DNA of 10,073 nucleotides from Gonium pectorale (lineage: Eukaryota; Chlorophyta; Chlorophyceae; Chlamydomonadales; Volvocaceae): assembly GCA_001584585.1 (NCBI GenBank), contig LSYV01000060.1:164203-174275 (forward strand). Reading direction: 5' to 3'. Numbering within the stretch: position 1 is the stretch's first letter; each line of letters opens with the position of its first letter. Position numbers and translations under genes: made by a program. Under the pieces are notes generated by a model. It was not told the DNA's origin. It worked only from the letters and a program-made list of their open reading frames with translations, and made no database searches. Shown one piece after another: positions 1 to 8,252 of the stretch.

Positions 1-23
1 CCGCCCGGCACAGCCCCGACTCG

Positions 24-959
24 TCATCCAGTGGCGGCCGCTCCCCGACCATCCATCGGCCCCCCCCCGGTCTTTGACGGACATGTAACCTGCAATCGAC
101 CGAAGGACAGCGCGTGTCGCTCCCCCTGGCCTCCTGGCCTCCTGCCCACGCGCAAGCCCGCCCAGGTGCCAGGCAGAGGCTGGGCTGCTTGCTCTGCCCG
201 CTCGCCCGCAGGCGCGCCCGCCCGCCCTCCCGCCCGCCCGGGTCCTGGGCTCCTGGCCTACCGACAAGCCTCGGTCCCGCGTCACGTGGTCCAGCGAGCC
301 CTTGTAGCGCTGCGACAGCTCCCGTATGGCGGCCCGGGTGAAGCACCCTGCGGTTGGCAGTTGGCGGTTGCCGGCAGACAGCTGGCGGTTGTTAGAGAAG
401 TAATGGGGACCCAAAACAAAGCGGAGCGGGCATGAGGCCAGGCGGGCGAGAGAAGGGAGCATGGCTGGTTGAGGGGGGCGCCTGGTGGGGCCAAAATGTA
501 TGGCGCGTACTGCACGTCGGGTTGACGGTGCAGCCCCGCCCGGGGGCCGGAGCTTGGGCTCGTGGGCGGGCAGTGTTGTGATCGTCGCACGCGTCCACGT
601 GGCTCCTCAAGCAAAGGGTGTCGTTTGGCTGGAGGGCGTAACCGCCCGTCGGTTCGGGTCCGCGCCGGGTGCGTTCGCAGCTCCCCACCGGTGACGGCAC
701 GCAGCAGCGTGGTAAGCGTGCCGGTGCAGGCGAAGGCGTGCGCCTTGCGGAGCGGGCTGTCGGCGGCGCACAGCTCCGCGGCGAAGGCCTCCGGGTCGAC
801 GGTGGGGTTGAGCACCAGTATCCAGTCGTCCATGGGGGGAGAGGCGGTCGCGGCGGGGGCGGGGGCGGGCGGCGCCTGGGCTGCGGCGCCGATGTGGGCG
901 CTGGGGAACGGCAGCGGGGCGGGGCCGGGGGTGTCCGGGAAATGGAGCTCAGGGTTCAT
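24..959 (-). CDS. I9-like (subtilisin-propeptide / proteinase-inhibitor fold) protein, 3' end uncertain
   Basis: Exon 1 is 959-689, ending at donor GTGGGG in phase 1. Exon 2 is 347-262, from acceptor ccgcag to donor GTAGGC. The phases agree, and together they give about 119 residues. After a Pro/Ala-rich N-terminus of ~43 residues come MDDWILVLNPTVDPEAFAAE (strand plus helix), LRKAHAF (strand) and FTRAAIRELSQRYKG then LDHVTRDR (helix plus last strand). This order and spacing resemble the inhibitor I9 domain, found as the prodomain of S8 subtilases and as stand-alone proteinase-B inhibitors in fungi. No signal peptide is visible, which favours an intracellular protein. A third exon from acceptor ttgcag at 89 would reach a TGA at 24-26 in phase 0, giving about 140 residues in total, but another splice could run off the window into a protease domain. 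Start chosen: ATG 959-957, upstream of MDDW in the same frame. Family assignment is by pattern only. Confidence 0.42.
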
Positions 960-1093
960 GGTTTATTTTGCTTCATGGGAATGGATGCCGTCGCGGGTGT
1001 GTGTTTGTTGGGCACGGCGGCCAAAGCCGACCGCCGTGGGGAGGTCAATGATGGCATGTGCTCGAGCGCGCCGGTCAGCCTGTCAAGCATGGG

Positions 1094-1131
1094 CACCAAA
1101 TCAGTATACATAGCCTAGCTCACCAAATCAG
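1094..1131. repeat. Direct repeat of 11 bp, two copies
   Basis: The 11-mer caccaaatcag occurs at 1094-1104 and again at 1121-1131, with start points 27 bp apart. It lies about 135 to 170 bp upstream of the minus-strand ATG at 959, a reasonable place for paired protein-binding sites. On the minus strand a TATA-like ATGTATAC lies between the copies. A regulatory role is inference. Confidence 0.3.
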
Positions 1132-1320
1132 CACGCTTGCCACGAGGCCGCAGCTCCACGCGAGCGACATCGGTACGATGTCACCAGCCAAAGGGGAGCC
1201 GAAGAGCAAGCTAAGACTGCGATTCACGCTTCATGCGCTTCGTGTAGGACAATTGAGGCAGGAGCCCAAGCTGCAAACTACGTGCGGTTGTTTCGCCAGG
1301 AGCAGCCAGGAAGCAGCTAA

Positions 1321-1385
1321 GGGGAGAGCCCTGATCAAACGTGCTAAGCAGCTATAAAAGCTACAGCATAACCGGGGGGAGAGCC
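1321..1385 (+). promoter_or_regulatory. TATA-like box between two 10-bp direct repeats
   Basis: TATAAAA is at 1353-1359. The 10-mer ggggagagcc is at 1321-1330 and 1376-1385, on either side of it. An ATG follows at 1389 with a 26-codon frame ending at 1469; inside that frame is a GTAAGC that could be a splice donor. No downstream exon could be recognised, so an unannotated plus-strand transcript start is only a possibility. Confidence 0.2.
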
Positions 1386-1944
1386 GAAATGCCGGAAATG
1401 GCCATGCAATTGGCGGTTGATCAATCGCGCGCCAGATTAGTAAGCACTTCAACCGCTCGACATCCATGAGGACGCCATGTGATCCTGGTACAAACTACTC
1501 AATTACAGCCCTATTTGTTCAGCCATTCGTGCTTGGCTGGCATCTTCCATCAGCTTATTTGCCGTCCGGCCGGGACGCCGTTTCAGGGAATTTGATTCAA
1601 CATTCAACAGTTACTACATCGCCATGAATGCGTATGCCGTGGTCTAACGGCGGCGAAAGCCTGTCTCGAGCATGGGTTAGGTGCCGAGGCCATAGCCGGG
1701 GCAGGCATGGGGGCAGGAGGCAGACCTGAGGCGGACGGTAGAGCAGCAACGAGCTCCGTCGCCACACCAGGTGACAACCAATCCTCAGGGATGAAAACAA
1801 AAGCATTGACCATGAGACACAAAGAGACTGAAGAACAGCCGGCCCTTTGCTATGCGACGGGACCCGAGAGAATGAGAGCAACCCCGTACACGAGTTGACC
1901 GCACTAAACGTATAAAACACATGACAACAGTGCCATGCGCCTCC

Positions 1945-1949
1945 TTACA
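1945..1949 (-). terminator. Candidate distal poly(A) signal TGTAA
   Basis: TTACA on plus reads TGTAA on minus. It sits at the point where the strand-asymmetric composition ends, which makes it the better candidate for the true end of a long transcript. Cleavage in such algae is usually about 10 to 20 nt downstream, here near 1930. Confidence 0.35.
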
Positions 1950-3122
1950 ATCAACAGAGCACCACGCATGGAGAAAACACTCTGCGGCACGAGCCCAACG
2001 CCCCAACCGCACTCAAGGACAACCGAAGAGACCGAAGTAAGCGGACGTGGTACAACACAAGGCGCTCCAGAATAAGGGGGATGCGCAAGCAACATCGGAC
2101 CTGCCAGCAACGTACGCCAACGGTAAATCTTTCATGCACAACATGCGGGGGGTAGGCAACTAGATGCCGTGGGCAAACCCCTACACAGCCCAGCAAAGCA
2201 GAACAAGCCACAACAAGCTGCCAGCCCATCCATATGCCCAGGCAGCAGCAACCGGCATCATCAAATTCGCAACTCGCGCAACAACGGTCGCCAAACGTTG
2301 ATCAACTAATAACCACGCAACCAACCAACAATCTCAAACCCGGGCCCCTTATATGGTCCCCTCAGCGCACGCGCCTCTCCACCTCAACATATATAACGCC
2401 ACGGCGCCACCTCCTGCAACCAAGAACAAGGGCCCCGGCCCCCCCAAGAGGCAGGTCCCTGCCGTTCACGCACATGCACCGCGCCCAAGCGAGTGCATAC
2501 GTACACACACATACATACAAGCATATAGGAAGTATGATACATGGGGTTGGTCGCAACGCGTCGCAACGCTCCTCTCGCTCCACGCCGCTCCACGAATCCG
2601 CACCCCTCGCACATTCCGACATTCCACGGGCCCGCGGGTCATGGGCGCGCAGCCTGTAAGCCCGCCCCCATACGAGCTATCGCCCGCTCCGTCCGCAGCA
2701 TTCACGGCACTTGGCCTCCCTCACCCTTACCCTTGCAGTCGGCCCTCCGCGACCCTCCTCTCCGCACTCGCCGCACCGGCACCCCACCCCCCGTCCCTCG
2801 CCGCTGAACTCTGGACAAAACTCCACAACAACATCGACGGCTTGGCGACAAGCTGTGTGCGCCGTCATGCCGGGGGGCCCACGCGCTACAAGATTAATCA
2901 ACACACATCAACAGACGCCTTGCAGCTCACATCCGACTCTGCGCGCGGCGCCACACCCTCGCATGACGTCACGTCACGCACGAACACACGGCAACCGACC
3001 AAACCGCAGGCCCAGCCCCGGGACCCAGCCGCTCGCCGCAGGGCAGCCGCTGCAACATAAATGAAAGCCCGAAATCAAGTACACCCGGCGCAAAGCAACC
3101 CTAACACAAGACCCTCACTCAC

Positions 3123-3127
3123 TTACA
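3123..3127 (-). terminator. Candidate proximal poly(A) signal TGTAA
   Basis: TGTAA on the minus strand about 305 bp after the stop codon of the BTB-SPRY gene, an ordinary 3' UTR length for this type of genome. It competes with the distal motif near 1945; both may be used. Confidence 0.35.
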
Positions 3128-3430
3128 CAACCGCAGGTAATGGAGGCATCTCCCCTGCGCCTGCGCCTGCGACATGACACTCGCAACAGCCGCACCAGTG
3201 CCGCAGCGGGCGACCGCCGCGACCCGGTCCCGAGCATGCAGGGCGACATGTGTCGCCGCCCTACAGCCGCTGTGGTGTCAGTGGATCGCAGCTCCAGCAG
3301 CGAGGCACACGCTGAGCCCAATGCAAACGCGCAGCTCGCCGTACAGCGCCACACCCACATAGCGTACAAGCCGTACTGGCAGTAGGTTGTACGGCACGGC
3401 CCAGCGACCGTACGTGCGTATGGCCGTACG

Positions 3431-5388
3431 TCACAGGTACCTCTTGACTGAGTAGTCTCCCCAGTACACAGAGTACTGGTCGCGCTGGAAGACGGCGCAG
3501 CTCACGTCGCCGCCCGCCCACAGGCCCACGTACCAGCTCCTGACAGCAGGTAGGTGGGGGGGGGGCGAGGGAGGGGTTACTCAGTTCGTGGGCGATGTAA
3601 GGGGGGCAACGAAGAAACATGAACCATGTGATTGCATGGCACGGGTGCACACGGGGAACCTAAGTAAAGGCAACCGTCAGCATGGCGGTCTTGACGTCGG
3701 GGCAGGGGCGCAGCCGCCCACCATCAGGCCAACAGACCGAAGACGGGTGTCGAGCACAACCGTAGGCGGCCGCTCCGCCGCAACAGCCCCGGAGCCCTCG
3801 CCACCATCTGCCCCGAAGCTGGCGACAGGGCTTCTCCACTCTACTGAGGACGCCGAGGACGCCTCACCCCCAGCCTGCCAGCCCACCCCGCCCCGCCCCG
3901 CCCCGGGCGCTCACCAGTTCCTCAGCGGCGGCAGGCTGTTGATGACGTCCACCGCGCGGCCGTTCACCTTTAGCAGCAGCTGGTTGGCGGACTGGCCCTG
4001 GCGCAGGATGAGCTCTACAGAGTCGCCTGCGGGCCCAAGGGTCAGCGTCGGGGAGCGCCCGCGGCGCAGGCGGTCAATGGTCATCGTCGGTAGGGCAGCC
4101 GGATGTGCGGAGGCTGTCCCTGTGCGGTGCACCGTAGTCCGGAGTACCCGGGTCAGGGGGCAGAGGGGCAGGGTTGACTCGCGCACGCCCGCCCCTGGAC
4201 GCCCATGCGAGCGCATGGAGCTCCCGAAGGGGCTGGGGGCCAGTGCCGAGGGCTTTCACACGGTCGACTGCGACCAGAACCACGGGCCGTATTCTGGGCC
4301 AGCGGGCCGTAATAAGCCGCGGATGTACGTTAGGTGGACGCGCAAGGGGCGCGGCGGAGTGCCTAAAGCGTGCGGAAGCTGGCCGGGCTCTTTGACAGCA
4401 CCTGGAGGCTGGGCTGGGGTTCGGGGGCGACTAGTCGGACCGGACCGGAAGAGGATTGCCGCCACTCCCCTTTGCCTGAATACAACCCAGAGCCCCATCG
4501 CGTAAGCACGTCCTTTGCGATGGCAAACACTCCACCGAAACACCAGCAAACACCACCAAGAAGAGTTCCCAGCAGCCCCAGACGAAACCGTTTCCCCTTC
4601 GCAGTCCTGCCTCATCCCGTCTCCCTCTTCTCCTCTCCAATCTCCCTCTCGCCCCCTGGCTCACCCTTCCGCCAGAGGGGCTGTCCGGATGAAGACGCCG
4701 CCGACGGCCCCGCGTGCGCCGGCGCGCCCGAGGAGCCGTTGAATCCCCCCGCGCCCGCGCCCGCGCCCGCCGTCAGTGGCAGCTGCGGCGGCGACAGCGG
4801 CGCCGACCCACAGTGCGCTCCCGCGGAATTCCGGCCGGCAGCGAGGCCGTCGCCGAGGCCGCTGAGCCCCAGCCCCAGCCCCGTGCCCACGGCCACGGCG
4901 CCGCTGCCTCCGCTTCCGCCGAGGCGGCCGCCGCCCGTGTGGTCGTTGTAGGTGCATCCGTCGCTCTGGAAGCGGGGGCCAGGGGGCACACATAAACATA
5001 TACAGCTGTAGGCAAGAGCGCGTGGCTCGGGGACATGCTACCATGAACGTGTACTCCTTCCCCACCGTGCACTGCTCGCCGAGTCACACGACAGGTGTAG
5101 CGCACAGGCGGGGCACCGCTGGCAGCGGCGAGGCCCAAGTGCCTCCTGCCGCGGCAACCTGTCGCCGTACAGCCACCGCACAGCCGCCGATGGCGGCGCC
5201 TTACCGACCCACGGGTCGCCCACCTTCCAGCCGTAGCAGGGTATCTGCGAGCCCTTGCGGTCGAGGTGCGCCCGCGAGGTGAGCCCAAGGAACACGCCCC
5301 CGGGCGCCAGCTCCCGCCGCGCCACAAACGTCAGCGACAGCTGCGCCTCGCTGTACGTCGCGTCAACAAACATGTCGAAGGCCTGGGA
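3431..5388 (-). other. SPRY-like (concanavalin A-like) C-terminal domain, split over exons 3-6
   Basis: The order of motifs fits a SPRY beta-sandwich: strands AFDMFVDATY and LSLTFVARRE, then VFLGLTSR (cf. VGVT), a YGW element, SDGCTYN (cf. the Gly-Asp-Gly turn), GDSVELIL (cf. GDVIGVLLD), LLLKVNG (cf. LSFxxNG) and YVGLWAGGDVSCAVF (cf. the YPAVxL region). Two splice joins confirm it: WRK-A-SAHPAAL at 4665/4113 and LPPLRN-W-SWYVG at 3915/3539. A low-complexity insert of about 80 residues separates SDGCTYN from GDSVELIL. Divergence from the SPRY consensus is considerable. Confidence 0.6.
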
Positions 5389-7814
5389 GCCGAAGCCGGC
5401 GCCGGCGCCGGCGCCGCCGCCAGAGCCCTGCTGCGACGATGGCGACGGCGACGCAGCAGCGCTGCGGATGTCGTCCTCCGTGTGTACGGCGACTCGCAGG
5501 CCGCGCGCCTCGCAGAAGCCGGTTGAGATGTAGAACAGCTGCGAGACGGCGCGGCTGGCTGCGGCGGCGCGGCACGGCGGCGGCGCGAGGCGGATGCCGT
5601 CGGCCTCGCCCTGCGGCTGCGACGGCTGCGGCGCCGCCGCCGACACGCCGCGCTGCGATGGCGCCGCGTCGGTTGTGGTTCGCCTGGGATGCAGGGGCTT
5701 GGGGGCGCTGCCGCCGCCGCTGCCGCTGCCGCTGGGAACCTCGAGCTGGCGGTCACCGGGTGAGGGGCCCGCGGCAGACACCGGCTGCGGCTGCGACGAC
5801 GATGGCGCAGCTGACCCGTGGGTCGCGATCCGGGCAGCTGCCGGACCGCGCGGGGCCCGGCTACCGTGCTGCGCTGACTTCGGTTGATGCTGGTGCTGCT
5901 GTTGCGTTTTCCCGGGGGCGTGTGGGGCCGCCGGCGGTTGCTGAACCTGCTGCAGGTCCTGTTGGGGATGGTGGTGCTGTTGGTGGTGGGGGCGCGGCTG
6001 CGGGGGCTGTGCAGCTGTCGCGGGCGCCGCTGCAGCGCCCTCCCCGTCGAGCGGCAGCAGCAGGGGTATGCGGGCAGCTGGGTGGGGCAGCAGGCCCAGC
6101 TGGGTGAGCAGGCGGCGAAAGGGCTCCTCGGCGGAGGGCGGCACGGCAGGCAGCGCGCCCAGCGGACGGCCTGGGCAGGGGGGGGGCAAGGGGAATGAAA
6201 AACGACGAGCTGGGCGCCAGCAGCATACGTCCCGTCATGAGGGGGGGTAGAGGGTTGGAAGGCATTTCAGCAGAGAAGCCCTGGGGCGCATAGAGCTCCC
6301 GACCGTTAACAACTGGCTGAGCGCTGCGGGTGGAAGGGAGGGGCCAGGGTCCCCGGTGAGGGGGGGGAAAGGGGGGGATGGGGGGCGGGAGATGAGGGAG
6401 GGCAGCGGGTCTCGGGAGGAGCAGAGGCAGGAGTCGGTCTAGGGCCATGAAGTGCGCGGGTGGGCTTGGCAGGCGGGCCGCGGGGGGACGGGGCGCAGTT
6501 CTTGGAGCCCCGAGCCCAGGCAGCAAACACACGTGACCACGCACAGTGCGGCGATGGTATGCGGTGTGACACTGCGGCGATGGCGCACATCCTACCGACT
6601 CAGCTCCCACCCCAGGAAGCTCCGCCCCTGCCCTAGCTTGTCGGCCACAGCCGGGGCTCCCGCACCTCGCGCCCGCCCGGAACCCGCGCCCCACCTCTCC
6701 CACCCCCGCCGCGCAGCCTGCCCAGGTACTCGAGCGCCAGGCCGAACAGCCCGGGGTCCAGGTCCAGCAGCACCCTCCCCGCGGAGTCGCGGCGCAGGCG
6801 GCCCTCGCCGCCCGCCCCGCCCCGGAACATGGCGGCCAGGCGGCTGCCCGGGAGCGCCAGGAGCGTGGAGCTGCAGCAGGAGGGAGATGGGGGGGATTGG
6901 GGTTGACGGGTAGGGAAGCGTAATCGGTAGAGGAGCCCCCATGCGCGCGTCGTGGGGCGGGGCCGGACCACAGGGCGGAGTGGCGGCGCTGAGAGGGGTG
7001 CAGAGGGTTGGAAGGCATTCTTAGTACAGAAGCCCTGGGGCGCATTCCTTTCCCGACCGTTGAAAACTGGCTGAGCGCTGAGGGTGGAGGGGAGGGACCA
7101 GGGCCCCCGGTGTTTGCACTCCCGGGTTTCGCCCGATGCCGCGCGTCCCGGTGGTCCGTTGCATGTATGGACCACATGGCCGGGTGGTTTGACGGGTTTA
7201 TTAGCCCAAACCGGCCGAATCCCTGGCTGACTGTGTTCCCAAGCCCAGCCCCTTGACCCGACCCGACTCGCTGAGAGGGGTGGAGGCGGGTGAGCCAACC
7301 AAAGCTTGAGTGAAACAGCTCCATCGGAATCTGGTTGGCTGGGGTTCGGCGCTTTACTGCCGCGCAAGGTCACGGCCGCCGCCGCCCCCCACCGCCGCTG
7401 CCCTCCACCGCTGCCGTCCCCCACCGTCGCCGCCACCCACCGCGTGGTCTGCATCAGCCGACCGCCCACGTTGAGCTCAATCACATCGTCGCCGGCCGCT
7501 CCAGCCCCGGCCCCAGCCCCGGCTCCCGGAACGGAGCCGGTCCCGCAGGGGCCGCAGCCGGTGGGGGCGGCCGCTGGGCCGGCGGAGGCGCGCCGCCGCC
7601 GGCGAGGCAGGCGGAAGCCCGAGCGACGCTGGTCGCCGGCGCCGCCCGCAGAACCGCCGCCAGCGCCGCCGCTAACGGCTCTGGATCCGGATCCGGTGCC
7701 GCCCTCCACCCCGTACGGCTCCTGTATGACGGCGCGCACGCGCAGGGGCGCCGCGGCTGCCGAGGGGATGCAAGGGGGTGGGAGTTGAGCTTGCGTACGG
7801 GGCTGAGAGGTCAT
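3431..7814 (-). CDS. BTB (potassium-channel T1/KCTD type) and SPRY-like domain protein
   Basis: Six main exons can be joined: 7814-7441, 6870-6704, 6170 to about 5209, 4965-4665, 4113-3915 and 3539-3431 (stop TGA). All joins keep phase (2, 1, then 1 and 2 at the last two) except exon 3/4, where the exact donor is unclear. The product is about 700 to 715 residues. Residues ~109-209 form a T1-type BTB: DDVIELNVGGRLMQTTR, STLLALPGSRLAAMF, LDLDPGLFGLALEYLGRL, AEEPFRRLLTQLGLLP. A Gln/His/Pro/Ser-rich linker follows to ~390. The C-terminus from ~443 is SPRY-like, with VFLGLTSR, CYGWKVGDPW, SDGCTYND, GDSVELILR, LLLKVNGRAV and WSWYVGLWAGGDVSCAVF; it is interrupted by a Gly/Ser/Ala insert. No membrane segment was seen, so it is not a channel. 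By analogy with other BTB proteins it may be a CUL3 substrate receptor (inference). The ATG at 7814 is the first plausible start; an in-frame ATG at 7949 and an acceptor-like site at 7757 leave the N-terminus open. Its start faces the cereblon-like gene. Confidence 0.78.
5042..5071 (-). CDS. Possible 30-nt microexon of the BTB-SPRY gene
   Basis: Between exons 3 and 4 lies TGC ACG GTG GGG AAG GAG / TAC ACG TTC ATG, encoding CTVGKEYTFM. It is preceded by gcgagcag and followed by GTAGCATG. It is phase 0 at both ends, matching the phase 0 start of the next exon (cttccag, AGC at 4965). It would need a phase 0 donor in exon 3 (after TGG at 5209 or AAG at 5224) rather than the stronger GTAAGG after 5205. 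The peptide would fall inside the SPRY-like domain. It may equally be intron. Confidence 0.3.
6249..6358. repeat. Intronic repeat, copy A (intron 2)
   Basis: About 110 bp that match 7002-7112 in intron 1 in the same orientation with only scattered differences; I estimate around 85 percent identity by eye. Shared blocks include gagggttggaaggcatt, agaagccctggggcgcat and actggctgagcgct. Both copies lie wholly in introns of the BTB-SPRY gene. It may be a dispersed element of the genome or a local duplication. Confidence 0.75.
6360..6389 (+). other. G-quadruplex-type G-run cluster
   Basis: Four G-runs of 8, 7, 6 and 3 bases separated by aaa, at and c. They lie on the plus strand, which is the template strand for the minus-strand gene, within intron 2 and directly next to repeat copy A. 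The sequence satisfies the simple four-tract rule for a G-quadruplex; whether it folds is unknown. Confidence 0.5.
6987..7282. repeat. 14-bp direct repeats bracketing a 268-bp intron segment
   Basis: The 14-mer cgctgagaggggtg occurs at 6987-7000 and at 7269-7282, both inside intron 1. The segment between them contains copy B of the intronic repeat. The arrangement resembles a target-site duplication around an insertion, but no terminal inverted repeats or coding remnants were seen, and copy A in intron 2 has no such perfect flanks. Confidence 0.35.
7002..7112. repeat. Intronic repeat, copy B (intron 1)
   Basis: Partner of 6249-6358, same orientation. The similarity ends at ccccggtg on the right-hand side in both copies, which suggests a defined element boundary there. 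On the minus strand both copies read open for a stretch (SAQPVxNGRE... and APQGF...), but the frames lead nowhere coherent and the segments are spliced out in my gene model. Confidence 0.75.
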
Positions 7815-8252
7815 CGCAGGACTTTGCCTGATGCTGCCACAGACGGCAATTTGGGCGAGCATCCGGCACACGTTGCCCTGGCACCGCATGTGGGGGCATA
7901 TGAAGTACAGATGTTGGGGGCCAGTAACTTCACTCGAGGGAACAAGCATACGTCAGAAACGTGTCATAGGTATCAGCGGAGATAGAACCTCTGGAAGGGG
8001 CCTGGGGAACCAGCTTCGAGCCCTAAAGCTCACCCGGAGGCGAGCGCAGCGTCACGACGCGGCGCCAGCTCGGCGTGACCTCCCGGCGGAGCCCGAGCCC
8101 GCCCAGCGCCTCACGGTGCATTACGGCTTTAGGGTTGAGTGTACCGTAACAGCACTGGTGCACGTGTATTGCCTGCGAGGTGCAGCAGAAGAGGGCTTGG
8201 AAGCTGGCGCGCCATCAGGAACGCGGGAATGTCGGAAGGGGCGTTACATGCC

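Larger units (their letters stand above)
960..1930. other. Intergenic, upstream of the I9-like gene; no gene supported
   Basis: Open frames here are short and have no recognisable domain, no convincing splice signals and no algal-style codon bias. The base composition is noticeably less G/C-rich than the flanking genes. The part next to 959 should hold the promoter of the minus-strand I9-like gene. A plus-strand TATA-like box and two small direct repeats are described separately. I see nothing else in it. Confidence 0.5.
1930..3430 (-). other. Probable long 3' UTR of the BTB-SPRY gene, G/T-rich on the transcribed strand
   Basis: Directly after the stop codon at 3431 there is about 1.5 kb in which the plus strand is rich in C and A and poor in G and T, so the minus-strand RNA would be G/U-rich. 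That is typical of 3' UTRs in Chlamydomonas-type algae. The skew fades near 1900-1950. Two TGTAA motifs lie on the minus strand, at 3127-3123 and 1949-1945, giving 3' UTRs of roughly 0.3 or 1.5 kb. Several long open frames here, the longest at 2353-3060 on plus, are explained by the lack of T, which removes stop codons. No domain or splice-flanked exon was seen. Confidence 0.45.
6085..7490 (-). other. T1-type BTB domain, split over exons 1-3
   Basis: The domain begins with VIELNVGG, the signature first strand and turn of potassium-channel tetramerisation / KCTD domains. Intron 1 (7440-6871) interrupts the Arg codon after QTT, giving QTTR-STLLALPG across the splice. The segment RDSAGRVLLDLDPGLFGLAL matches the usual position of the FFDRDPxxFxxIL motif: D-LDP and LF are kept, while the first aromatic is replaced by LL. 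Intron 2 (6703-6171) is phase 1, and exon 3 adds the closing helices. The two introns and the joined reading frame support each other, which makes this the most secure identification in the window. Confidence 0.82.

Noticed and set aside
562..1118. Overlapping plus-strand frames of 183 and 149 codons
   Set aside because: They mirror the minus-strand I9-like exon 1 and consist of Gly/Arg/Ala-rich sequence without a domain.
2964..2971. TGACGTCA, a perfect CRE/bZIP-type palindrome
   Set aside because: It lies in the presumed 3' UTR, far from any supported start codon, and an eight-base site is not rare enough to carry a claim by itself.
2353..3060. 235-codon open frame on plus in the BTB gene's downstream region
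   Set aside because: It lies in C/A-rich DNA poor in T, where stop codons are rare by chance. The product is low complexity with no domain, and the stretch is better explained as a minus-strand 3' UTR.
3588..4505. 305-codon open frame on plus
   Set aside because: It overlaps introns and an exon (3915-4113) of the minus-strand BTB-SPRY gene, which has splice and domain support. The plus-strand translation is Arg/Pro-rich and shows no motif.
5861..7324. 487-codon minus-strand frame
   Set aside because: It runs through introns 1 and 2 and reads exon 2 in a different frame from the T1 domain. The correct BTB frame across splice sites is unambiguous.
6633..7949. Treating the 438-codon minus-strand frame as one uninterrupted gene
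   Set aside because: The frame happens to stay open through intron 1. Reading it straight breaks the T1 domain after QTTR, while removing 7440-6871 restores it exactly.
8128..8136. TTTAGGGTT as telomere-like sequence
   Set aside because: There is only a single unit with no tandem array, so it is not a telomeric tract; at most it is a telo-box promoter element.
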